Source: Neostapfia colusana (Eukaryota; Streptophyta; Magnoliopsida; Poales; Poaceae). Taken from it: a stretch of 64,000 bases of DNA. This document shows positions 23,567-33,938 of this stretch, piece after piece. Within the stretch, counting starts at the first letter, position 1; the number at the start of each line of letters is the position of its first letter. The stretch is taken from assembly GCA_030760725.1 (NCBI GenBank), contig JASWHV010000016.1, forward strand, positions 22,001,084 to 22,065,083, given 5' to 3'. The notes under the pieces are model-generated. The model was given only the letters and a program-made list of their open reading frames with translations. It ran no database searches and had not been told where the DNA came from. Made by a program: the position numbers and the translations under genes.

Positions 23567-24687
23567 AATATAAATATAGTATGTAAGTATAAATGTGGAC
23601 ACAAAAGTAGGAATCATATATACATGGTTAAAAGTGCATGCAAGCCACAACTTAACACACATAAAGTAACCACAACACATATAATGGTAAAGAACTTTTA
23701 TAAATATGAATGTGTGGTTTGTATGAAGTAGAAGTGTGAACTATGTCTTATGATTGTTGTTTTTCTTTTGCTATGTGTGATGGTATGAAGTAGAACCTGT
23801 TCAAGAGCAAGTTATTCCTTTCCAAGATCAGGACTACCCATTTCAAGAGCAGCAAGAAGGAGGCAAGTGTCCTTGACCACTTTGATCCTATGCTAGGATG
23901 TGTAGATAGAATTATTTGCATTGTCAAGTTAAATATGAAACCCATGCTAGGAAGTTTCCCTAGAATTGCATTACCTTGTTTCCTTGAAGCTTGGGTTGGG
24001 ATTTATTTTGTCATGTCATTTATACACATGCATATGCTTAGCCATGCTTAGAATGGGATATTTGGGATATGAGATCATCAGTTTATATTACCATACTCTT
24101 GAATGAGACATTGTGAGTTATGTAGAGGTAGGGATCAAGGCAAGTTGGATGTTTTGGTTGTGTGCTGGGTGCACGAGACTTGAGTTTATATTACCATTTC
24201 ACCTGTGTAGTAATGTAGGTGCTTAATAAGCTAAGGTGATAGGCATTAATTGCGTAGTGCTTTAACCATGAGTTCAACCTCTCCTTGTTCTAGCCATGCA
24301 TGATAAAATTTTCCCACACTTGCTGAGTACCATTGGTACTCAACCTTGCATATTTGTTGGTTTATATTGCTGCTCAGGTCAAGATAATGAGGTGGTGTAT
24401 AATGACCAAGATTTTGGACCCGAGGAAGGTTTTTAGGTTCATGAAGACCCCCGGGAAACGCCTGTGATGGAGCCCTAAAGAATAATATCCCGCTGCTAGT
24501 TTATTTACTTGTGATGAAGCATTAGTGTCCATTAAGACATTTGCGATGTAAGACTTATTTATATTCGACACCTGGCTTGTAATAAATGATGCTTCACTAT
24601 TTGTCATCACATGTATGAGAAAATGATCCTGGCATACATGTGATATTCACTTGGTTGTTTCTTCGGAAAAACCGGGTGTGACAGAGG

Positions 24688-24700
24688 TGGTATCAGAGCC
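24688..24700 (+). other. E1 primer-binding site (tRNA-Met type)
   Basis: TGGTATCAGAGCC begins four bases after the LTR end, as in E2 and (in reverse) element A. Confidence 0.92.
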
Positions 24701-24869
24701 AAGGTTGCCCGTAGGAACGTGGACCTAGGTAGAAATGGACGTATTTAAGGGCCCTATTTTCTTAAAAACTATTTTCCAAGGTGTGGGTGGAAAAGTGTTA
24801 TTAAAGGAGTCATTTTCTTCATCTTACCCCAACTTTCATTCAAAATAGGATTTTTGTTTGAGAATTTAT

Positions 24870-24899
24870 CTAACCTAATTTTAAATTCTTTTGTTTTAG
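24870..24899 (+). promoter_or_regulatory. Acceptor-like splice site abutting the ORF0 start codon
   Basis: A branch-point-like CTAAC at 24870, a T-rich run and TTTTGTTTTAG end exactly one base before the ATG of ORF0. Both E2 units keep this arrangement (34861 and 42983). It looks like an intron 3' end whose next exon begins with the start codon. Confidence 0.5.
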
Positions 24900-25679
24900 A
24901 TGGTTCGCATGATTCGCACCGCTCGTAAGTCCACAGGAGGGAGAGTTCCCGTAGTTGCCCTCGCCGAAAGAGAGGAGAGTCGTCCAGTGACGTACCTTTC
25001 CTACGGATTGGCAGTAGGAGACTTGTTGCGCCGTCTTCGGCGTATGCTCGAAGCCGCCGGCAATACGGGCAAGCTAATCATCCACTATAACTCCACCAGG
25101 ACCATCCGTGAGAAGAGGGAAGAATGGAGTTCGGAGATGAGGATTATACACGAGAATCAGCTGCTTAAGATTCACCACTCTCCAGTTTGTCGAGCAACAC
25201 AAGTTGACGCGGAGAAAGATGTCACCTGGGAGGCCATCACCTGCCAGAGTCACATCTATCGTCGCCACTTGGACAAAACGGAGTACATGTATGTCCTCCA
25301 ACGTGAGAGTGGTACCACGGAGTACAAGTACCCACCGGTGCAGCAAGGGACTTCCCATGAGCACATGGACTTGTGCTTGGAGGATGCTGCTATGCTCAGC
25401 ACTCGATTGCAGGAGTGTCAACAAGAGCTTCAGGATGTCCGAGACACCCTGAAGGAAACGGAGGCGTTGCTGCGAGCTTGCTTAAAGGCGAGAGAAAGAG
25501 GAGATGGGAATGAACTGTGTGTCACCGTGAGTGATACATGGACTCCTGACTCCCCGTATCGCCGAGCAATCAGGCGTCGTCGCACTTCTCCACCAGCAGC
25601 CTCCCCACCCAAAGCAGAGTCAGAAGGTAGCCGAAATGAGGAGGAAGATCCCGAGGAGCCAGCTCAAGAGGACGAGTAG
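24900..25679 (+). CDS. ORF0 of E1: 259-aa protein with a histone H3 tail-like N-terminus
   Basis: This is an extra frame upstream of gag, open and uninterrupted here. Rice RIRE3/RIRE8 elements carry an ORF0 in this place (from memory), with no function I can name. Residues 7-14 read TARKSTGG, identical to the histone H3 tail at the same Met-counted positions. In all, 13 of the first 22 residues match H3 without gaps. Residues about 157-203 are Leu/Glu/Gln-rich and suit a coiled coil. A basic patch (RRAIRRRR) near 220 precedes a strongly acidic C-terminus. I see no catalytic motif, signal peptide or membrane segment. The start is firm: ATG at 24900 follows an acceptor-like AG, and the E2 copies align from it. 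Most differences from the E2 copies near the start are synonymous, hinting at past selection. A role in chromatin targeting or in evading silencing is inference. Confidence 0.8.
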   Translation: MVRMIRTARKSTGGRVPVVALAEREESRPVTYLSYGLAVGDLLRRLRRMLEAAGNTGKLIIHYNSTRTIREKREEWSSEMRIIHENQLLKIHHSPVCRATQVDAEKDVTWEAITCQSHIYRRHLDKTEYMYVLQRESGTTEYKYPPVQQGTSHEHMDLCLEDAAMLSTRLQECQQELQDVRDTLKETEALLRACLKARERGDGNELCVTVSDTWTPDSPYRRAIRRRRTSPPAASPPKAESEGSRNEEEDPEEPAQEDE

Positions 25680-25980
25680 TGTAGAGTCTTTCCACTAGCT
25701 AGCAAGAGGTCGAGTAGTCGAGTCGTTACGTAGTTAATGGTGTGACGATGCTTGGTGTGTGACGTGAGTTGTGGAAGCCATGAGCAATTGTCCACAGCCT
25801 CGTCTTCAGATTGTTTTGCTTTGGTGTGTGAACTCATAGGAAATAATAGAGCATTTATTTGGTGTGAGATATAAACCCTCGTAAAATTTTAACAAAGCCT
25901 CAACACCTCAAAGCACCAACAAATGAAAGTAGTAAGATGATACTAAATGATATCAAATTAACATATGTTGATTCTGCCAG
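25680..25980 (+). other. E1 spacer between ORF0 and gag-pol, ending in an acceptor-like site
   Basis: This is 301 bp without a long frame. It ends TTGATTCTGCCAG directly before the gag ATG, a second acceptor-like junction. The E2 units have 304-bp equivalents, so spacing is conserved. Confidence 0.55.
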
Positions 25981-28900
25981 ATGGCCGGAAGAGGAAAAGG
26001 ACGTGCTGCCAACCCCGCCAACAACAACGATGAGGCATGCAACCCTCATCTTTCTGGAGGCCAGGACAGGGGTGGTCGCCGTGAAGAAGTTGATCCTCTC
26101 CACCAAATGCTGGAGAATCAAAATCAGCTCATCCAGAACTTGACTCAAGTGGTGGCCAACTTGCATCAAGTTCCACCTCCACAAGCGGCACCACGCCAAC
26201 CAAGGTTGAGTGAGTTTCTAGGAACTCAACCTCCAAAGTTTGCAAGTGCTGCTGAACCTCTGGAGGCAGATGATTGGCTGAAGACCATTGAAAGTAAGAT
26301 GAGGATAATACAATGCCAAGGGTATGAGAGGGTGCTGTTTGCCTCTCATCAATTGCAAGGACCTGCTGCTGATTGGTGGACCGCCTACGTGGCTGCCCAT
26401 CATGACCCTGAGAACATCACTTGGGAAGAGTTCAAGCGTAGCTTCCGCAACCATTACATCCCAAGAGGTGAACTCAAAAACAAGAGGAAGGAATTTTTGG
26501 GACTGCAGCAGGGAAACATGACTGTGAGGGAATACCTCACTAAATTTACTCAACTATCCCGTTATGCTCCACGAGACATAGAGACTGATGAGCAGAAACA
26601 AGATTGTTTCGTGGAAGGACTTACCGCAGAGATGCAGTGTGCCATGTCCTCCAATGAGTATGAAAGTTTTCAAAAGATGGTGGACAGAGCGTTTGTGGTG
26701 GAAAGGAAGCTAAAGGCCCTGGAAAATGAGAATAAGAGGAAGGCGGGGTGGTCACATCAGGCCCCAGGGAGCAACACCCGCCCACGTATGATGCAACAAC
26801 CTACGGGGCAGACAAGCCGTGCTGCGGTACCCTATTCAGCACCAAGAGGGTACAACCCAAACTACAGGCCACCCGCGGCACCAGCACAGCCGCCACGTCA
26901 GTTTGTGCAGCAGCCTCGCCCCGCATATCCACCTCGACCAGCAGTGCAAGGACCCCCAAACCAACCCCAAGACAACAAAGGCCAAGCATCTAAGATTGGG
27001 GTGCAATGTTTCAGCTGTGGTGAAGTGGGGCACTACGCCCATAAATGCCCAAAGAAGAAGCCTGCGCCGCCACAACAGCAGAATGTAGTGAGAGGACGGG
27101 TGAACCATGTCACTATGGAGGAAGCACAAGAGGCACCCGACGTGGTAGTTGGTAAGTTTCCTGCCAATTTACACCTTGCAACTCTGCTGTTTGATTCTGG
27201 TGCTACCCACTCGTTCATTGCTCAAGGGTTTGTTAAGAAACATGACCTAGCAACCACACAAATGAACCATATGCTAGCCGTAAACTCTCCAGGTGGAGAA
27301 ATAAGGACAAGACAAGTGTGTCCCAAAGTGAGCCTAGACATTAATGGGGTAGTATTCACGGCTAACCTCATAGTGATAGATTCACAAGGGATAGATATTA
27401 TTTTGGGTATGGATTGGTTGACCAAACATAAAGGAATCATCCATTGTTCGACCAGAACGGTGGAACTAACTCACCCCAATGGCACAAGAGTAAAGTTCAT
27501 AACGATACACGAGCCTAGGAGGGACATTAAATTAAATCAAGTGGAGGTGAAAGTTGAGGAAATCAGGACTATCAGGGAATATCCAGATGTTTTTCCGGAG
27601 GAATTGCCAGGTATGCCTCCCGACCGTGACGTGGAATTCGCAATTGAGCTAGTACCGGGAACAGCCCCGATATACAAGAGACCTTATCGAATGGACTCCA
27701 AGCAGCTAGAAGAGCTCAAGGATCATTTGAGAGAATTGACGGAGAAGGGGTATATTCGCCCTAGTTCCTCACCATGGGAAGCTCCGGTGATATTTGTGCC
27801 CAAGAAAGACGGAACCCAAAGGTTATGCGTGGATTACCGTGCCTTGAATGAGGTAACCATCAAAAACAAGTACCCATTACCCCGCATTGAAGACTTGTTT
27901 GATCAGTTGAGGGGAGCTTGTGTGTTCTCGAAAATTGATCTCAGGTCGGGGTACCACCAACTCAAGATAAGGCAATCAGATATTCCCAAGACAGCTTTCG
28001 TATCTCGGTACGGACTGTATGAATACACTGTCATGCCTTTTGGGCTAACCAATGCCCCGGCATATTTCATGTACCTCATGAACAAGGTATTCATGGAATA
28101 TCTGGACAAATTTGTGGTGGTTTTCATAGATGATATTCTCGTCTTCTCCAAAAATGAAGAAGAACATGAGAAACATCTAAGGTTGGTGTTGCAGAGGTTG
28201 AGAGAACACCAACTATATGCCAAGTTGAGCAAGTGTGAGTTTTGGCTGAAGAGAGTTCCCTTTTTAGGACATATCATCTCGGAGGGAGGAATCTCCGTAG
28301 ATCCCGCCAAAATTGAGGATATCCAAAAGTGGAAAACCCCTGAAAATGTCGGGGAAGTTCGAAGCTTTTTGGGATTGGCTGGATACTATCGACGGTTTAT
28401 TGAGGGATTCTCCAAGATCTCGAGACCTCTCACCAAACTGTTGGAAAAGGGAATCACATTCACCTGGACGCCACAGTGCGATACGAGCTTTCAGGAGTTA
28501 AAGAAGAGATTGACAACAGCCCCAGTGTTGGTTATGCCAGATATGCAGAAGAATTTCACAGTGTACTGCGATGCCTCTGGGAATGGGTTGGGATGTGTTC
28601 TCATGCAAGAAGGACATGTCGTGGCATATGCATCCCGGCAGCTTCGGAAGCACGAGAAGAACTATCCTACACATGACCTAGAACTAGCTGCAGTGGTACA
28701 CGCGTTGAAAATTTGGCGGCACTATTTGATGGGGAAGAGGACAGAAATATATACGGATCATAAGAGTTCGAAGTACATATTCACACAGCCAGATCTCAAC
28801 CTCAGACAAAGGAGATGGCTAGAGCTAATCAATGACTTTGATGTGGGCATAAACTATCATCCCGGGAAAGCAAACGTCGTGGCCGATGCTCTGAGTCGGA

Positions 28901-30450
28901 AAGTGCAGGTCAATAAGTTGAGCTTGAAGGACATGCCCGCAGAATTGAAGGACGAGGTTATAAGGCTCAATCTATGTCTAGTAAATAGTGGTGAAGCCAT
29001 CACCATGGAAGTGGACTCCACACTCGAGCAAGACATACGCGAGGGCCAAAAGCATGATGAGAAGATACAAGAGATCAGACAGCTCATCAAGGAAAATAAA
29101 GCTCCTGGTTTTAGAGAGGATGAACAGGGAACGGTGTGGCACGGGAAAAGGATCTGTGTGCCAAAAGTAAAGGAGATCCGTGAATTAATTTTGAAGGAGG
29201 CTCACGATTCCGACTATTCCATTCATCCTGGGAGTACGAAGATGTACCAGGACCTCAAGAGCAGGTATTGGTGGTATGGCATGAAGCGAGATGTCGCGGA
29301 ACATGTTGCCCTATGTGACACATGTCAGTTGGTGAAAGCAGAACATCAACGACCCGCGGGATTATTGCAACCACTTAAAGTACCTGAATGGAAATGGGAA
29401 GAAATCAGCATGGATTTTGTCGTGGGATTGCCTAGGACCCAATCCGGGTATGATTCAATATGGGTCATTATTGATAGGCTAACCAAGGTAGCTCATTTCA
29501 TCCCTGTGAAAGAAAGCTACAGCTGATCCAAATTGGCAGAATTGTACATGTCAAGGATTGTGTGTTACCATGGAGTGCCAAAGAAGATAGTGTCGGACCG
29601 AGGGACACAGTTCACCTCGAGGTTTTGGCAAAAGTTGCATGAAACCATGGGAACCCATCTGAATTTCAGCTCTGCCTATCATCCCCAAACTGACGGGCAG
29701 ACGGAGAGAACCAATCAGATCCTTGAAGATATGTTAAGGGCATGTGCACTCAAAAACAATAGGAGTTGGGACAAGAACCTACCATATGCGGAGTTTTCCT
29801 ATAACAACAGTTATCAAGCTAGTATGAAGATGTCACCGTTTGAAGCGTTGTATGGAAGGAAGTGCAGAACTCCCCTATTTTGGAACCAAACAGGAGAATG
29901 TAAAGTGTTTGGTCCAGAAGTGCTACAAGAAGCCGAGGCGAAGGTGAGGGAGATTCGCAACAACTTGAGGATAGCATAAACACGCCAGAAGAGTTATGCT
30001 GATGTACGAAGAAGAGAGCTCGTTTTCAACGTGGGAGACTATGTTTATCTCAAGGTGTCCCCTATCAGAGGACTTCGTCGGTTCAAGGTGAAAGGGAAGT
30101 TGTCACCTCGATACATCGGACCCTTTCAAGTTTTGGAAAGAAAAGGCGAAGTGGCGTACCAACTAGAGTTACCGGTTCATCTATCGGACGTGCACGATGT
30201 ATTCCATGTGTCACAACTCAAGAAATGCCTGAGGACGCCTGAGGAGGTGTTACCCATGAATGAAGTGGATGTAGCTGAAGATTTATCTTATGCCGAACAA
30301 CCATACAAGATTTTGGATACAATGGAACGTCTCACCAGAAACAAGAGAATCCGGATGTGCAAGGTGCAGTGGAAGCATCACTCAGAAGAGGAAGCCACCT
30401 GGGAACGGGAAGATGAGCTTAAGGCACAATTTCCGGAATTGTTTTCTTAG
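25981..30450 (+). pseudogene. gag-pol: E1 gag-pol polyprotein (1,489 codons) with two in-frame stops
   Basis: One frame encodes all core proteins. Gag occupies about 1-340, with zinc knuckle CFSCGEVGHYAHKC at 343-356. The protease active site is DSG at 405-407. RT has FIDD at 715-718. RNase H has YCDASGNGLGCVL (Asp 864) and YTDHKS (Asp 926). The integrase zinc site is H1075, H1082, C1112, C1115, and its catalytic triad D1145, D1206, E1242 has exactly 35 residues between the last two. A chromodomain-like tail at about 1442-1489 contains VQWKHHSEEEATWE. Stops are TGA at 29524-29526 (codon 1182, Gly in E2) and TAA at 29977-29979 (codon 1333, Gln in E2). The frame is otherwise intact and equal in length to both E2 copies. 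Start: ATG after an acceptor-like AG. It makes the particle, copies RNA to DNA and integrates it. As it stands the integrase would be truncated. Confidence 0.95.
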
Positions 30451-30457
30451 AAACACC

Positions 30458-30495
30458 AATCTCGAGGATGAGATTTCTTTTAAGGGGGGTAGAGC
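30458..30495 (+). other. E1 hairpin and polypurine tract
   Basis: AATCTCG-AGGA-TGAGATT (one G-T pair in the stem) starts eight bases after the gag-pol stop. CTTTTAAGGGGGGTAGAGC then runs to the 3' LTR. Confidence 0.8.
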
Positions 30496-33400
30496 TGTAA
30501 CACCCCAAATTTTGATTCAAAACTCTAAACCATGTTCAGAGGGGAATTTAAAATTTTTTGGACGTGTTGCATGTTTTGCAAAAATTCAAATTCAAACTGG
30601 AATTCAAATTATACTCAAAACAGAAAAGAAATGGAAAAAGAAAAAGAGAAACGGGAAAAAAACCGGCCAGTGGGCCGAAACCCGCCAGCCGGCCCAGTAT
30701 TCCCGCGCCAGCCCGCCCCCGCGCGCGCCGCGCAGCCTCTCACAGACGGGTGGGACCCACCTGTCATCCCTAACCCTGAGCCCCCGCGACCCCGGACTTT
30801 TCCCCCGAGCGCGCGCGATCTTAACCGCCCGGAAACCGCGTCCCGCCGCCCGAATTCTGGTCCCAGAGGACTCAAACTCGATCGCAACAGACCCACCGCC
30901 CTCCCCCGGCTATAAAAACCCCAGCCCCGATCGGTTTTTCCACGCGATCGCCGATTTTCACTCCGGTGAGCACCGAGACTTCGCCGGTAAATTCTGGCCG
31001 ATCTAAGCTCGGAAACTCTGGTCTAACTCGCTGGTCTTGATCCACCGCCTCCGGGGAACTTTGCAGGTGCAGAAAACCCGAAGACTTACGGTGTAAATCC
31101 AGCGCCGACGAGCTTCGCCGTGGTTTTGCCTCGGACCTCGCCGCCGATCACTTTCCAGGACCCCCGAGCTCGAGAAAACCCCCGAGGTGAGATCCCTGAC
31201 CTCCCCTCTACCGATCTAGGCCATAAGATCACAGTTCTAGGCAGAATTCTCGAGGATCCGAAACTTTCCGGCGAGATCGCCGCTTCCCGCCGCCGTGCGC
31301 CGCCGGCAGCGCCGCCCGCGCTTGATCAGAGCGACGTGGCCGCTTGTGCGCCGTTTATTTTAAATCGCACGGTAGACTTTAAAACCCCGCGTACCGGTTC
31401 GATGTTATAATCTCAGCCGTCGGTTTAAAATCGGACGGTCCACGTCAGCCCCGCATTATAAAGACTGGAATTCTTACGTGCTACCCCCTGGGGTTCTCTG
31501 GAATTGAGAGCTAGCCCCGGAAACTTCAGATCTAGCCCCTGGAACTCCAGAAAATCATGTAAATTCATTTAAAAATCAGTTTTAACCCCTGGACTTAATA
31601 GAAATTAGGAAAAACACCTCTGATAAGTGCAGCTAGACCCCTGGAAATTATGAAAATAATATTATAGACCCTGTAATGGGGTGAATTCATTATTTTAGCC
31701 CTGTTTAGTATTTAATTTAGAAAATTGAATATGTAACTAGTGTTTAAAAATTAAAAAGGGGGACAAACGTAATTGTCAAAATTAATTAAAAACTTTCTCA
31801 GTACTTAGAAAACTTTGGAGTGAGATAAAAATATATTTTTGGGCTGAAATAAATCTGTTTCATCTATTATTCACAATTATTAGTATAGGGACACATTTTT
31901 AAGTAAAGAAAGCTATAGAAAAATAGGGAAAATAATTATGAAATAGTATACATCAGAAGCCAAGGTCAAAATATGTTATTAAATTATTTAGGATCAGAAC
32001 CTATACTGTTTAGGTGATGTGTATTACTAATTTCATAATAAAATACACAATTATGCATAGGAATATAAATCTGAAAATATAGCAACTAGTAAATGATAAA
32101 TGGAGTTTTTAAAATCCAAAGGGTTCAGTTTAGGGTTGATAGAAATTGTGAAGGCACATATGGAGAAGAAAAATACTTTTCATACATACTTGGTAGTTTA
32201 ATATAAGGAATTTATTTAAAACTGAAACACACACATATATATATATATAAATATAGTATGTAAGTATAAATGTGGACACAAAAGTAGGAATCATATATAC
32301 ATGGTTAAAAGTGCATGCAAGCCACAACTTAACACACATAAAGTAACCACAACACATATAATGGTAAAGAACTTTTATAAATATGAATGTGTGGTTTGTA
32401 TGAAGTATAAGTGTGAACTATGTCTTATGATTGTTGTTTTTCTTTTGCTATGTGTGATGGTATGAAGTAGAACCTGTTCAAGAGCAAGTTATTCCTTTCC
32501 AAGATCAGGACTACCCATTTCAAGAGCAGCAAGAAGGAGGCAAGTGTCCTTGACCACTTTGATCCTATGCTAGGATGTGTAGATAGAATTATTTGCATTG
32601 TCAAGTTAAATATGAAACCCATGCTAGGAAGTTTCCCTAGAATTGCATTACCTTGTTTCCTTGAAGCTTGGGTTGGGATTTATTTTGTCATGTCATTTAT
32701 ACACATGCATATGCTTAGCCATGCTTAGAATGGGATATTTGGGATATGAGATCATCAGTTTATATTACCATACTCTTGAATGAGACATTGTGAGTTATGT
32801 AGAGGTAGGGATCAAGGCAAGTTGGATGTTTTGGTTGTGTGCTGGGTGCACGAGACTTGGGTTTGTGTTTAGTACTTGCCTGGATCCTAAGGACCGGTTC
32901 ATGGAGCATGTAACCCGGCTTTACAGTGCCAACCACATGCTGAGATGGGGCAGCTTGGCCAATTAATTAGGTGTATCCCCGGCGTAGTATGGGTGTGCTG
33001 GATGGTGCGGGGAGTAGGTGTCAGCTGGACTACCATATGAACCGCAAGGCTCAAGAGGGGGCCACTGCAGCGGGGTTGGAGCCTCTTGTATGCTGTTAGG
33101 GGTGAAACCTCAGTGGGCCCACGCTCGTCGGGAATCCCTTTGTAAAGGCTTTGTAGTGATCTCCTGGCTACACACCTGGGAAGTGTGAATGTGGATCGTA
33201 GCCACTGGCATAATGGAGGTTCTTTTAGTCCACCCGGCAACGGGGGATGAAATCACTACTTGTGGGTACAGTGGTACAAACTCTGCAGAGTCAAAACTGT
33301 CTTGACAGCCGTGCTCACGGTTAAGAGCGGCCTGGACTTATTCATGATTAGAGGATTGATGGTTGTGAATGTTAAGCGGGGAGCTTAACATTGGAAATGA

Positions 33401-33933
33401 TGTTATGGTTATTGGATTATGATGATGGGATGGGAGATTGGGACCATTTCACCTGTGTAGTAATGTAGGTGCTTAATAAGCTAAGGTGATAGGCATTAAT
33501 TGCGTAGTGCTTTAACCATGAGTTCAACCTCTCCTTGTTCTAGCCATGCATGATAAAATTTTCCCACACTTGCTGAGTACCATTGGTACTCAACCTTGCA
33601 TATTTGTTGGTTTATATTGCTGCTCAGGTCAAGATAATGAGGTGGTATATAATGACCAAGATTTTGGACCCGAGGAAGGTTTTTAGGTTCATGAACACCC
33701 CCGGGCAACGCCTGTGATGGAGCCCTAAAGAATAATATTCCGCTGCTAGTTTATTTACTTGTGATGAAGCATTAGTGTCCATTGAGACATTTGCGATGTA
33801 AGACTTATTTATATTCGACACCTGGCTTGTAATAAATGATGCTTCACTATTTGTCATCACATGTATGAGAAAATGATCCTGGCATACATGTGATATTCAC
33901 TTGGTTGTTTCTTCGGAAAAACCGGGTGTGACA
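30496..33933 (+). repeat. E1 3' LTR
   Basis: 3,438 bp, from TGTAACACCCC to GTGTGACA, complete where the 5' LTR has its deletion. The TATA box is at 30911-30918 and the donor-like site near 31187. Two exon-like Gln/Asp-rich stretches lie near 32470-32550 and 33628-33680. I see no gene that stands alone. Confidence 0.93.
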
Positions 33934-33938
33934 GTCCA
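33934..33938. repeat. Target-site duplication of E1 (right)
   Basis: GTCCA, paired with 21800-21804. Confidence 0.92.

Larger units (their letters stand above)
21805..24683 (+). repeat. E1 5' LTR (carries an internal deletion)
   Basis: The LTR is 2,879 bp against 3,438 bp for its partner. About 560 bp are missing near 24190, corresponding to roughly 32861-33443 in the 3' LTR. It runs from TGTAACACCCC to GTGTGACA. If the TATA box at 22220 is used, U3 is only about 0.4 kb and the transcribed R-U5 part is over 2 kb. Frames such as 22430-22720 recur in each LTR copy and are not called as genes. Confidence 0.92.
21805..33933 (+). mobile_element. E1: complete Ty3/gypsy chromovirus with ORF0, nested in E2 LTR1
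   Basis: The element is 12.1 kb: 5' LTR 21805-24683, primer site, ORF0, gag-pol, hairpin, polypurine tract and 3' LTR 30496-33933. A perfect GTCCA duplication flanks it. It belongs to the same family as E2. The first 0.9 kb of its two LTRs shows roughly nine differences by eye, about 1 percent, so it is a young insertion. Two in-frame stops in pol are the only coding lesions I found. Confidence 0.95.

Noticed and set aside
25074..25424. Antisense frame opposite ORF0, also present in the E2 units
   Set aside because: It is a shadow of ORF0. Its preservation follows from the codon use of the sense strand.
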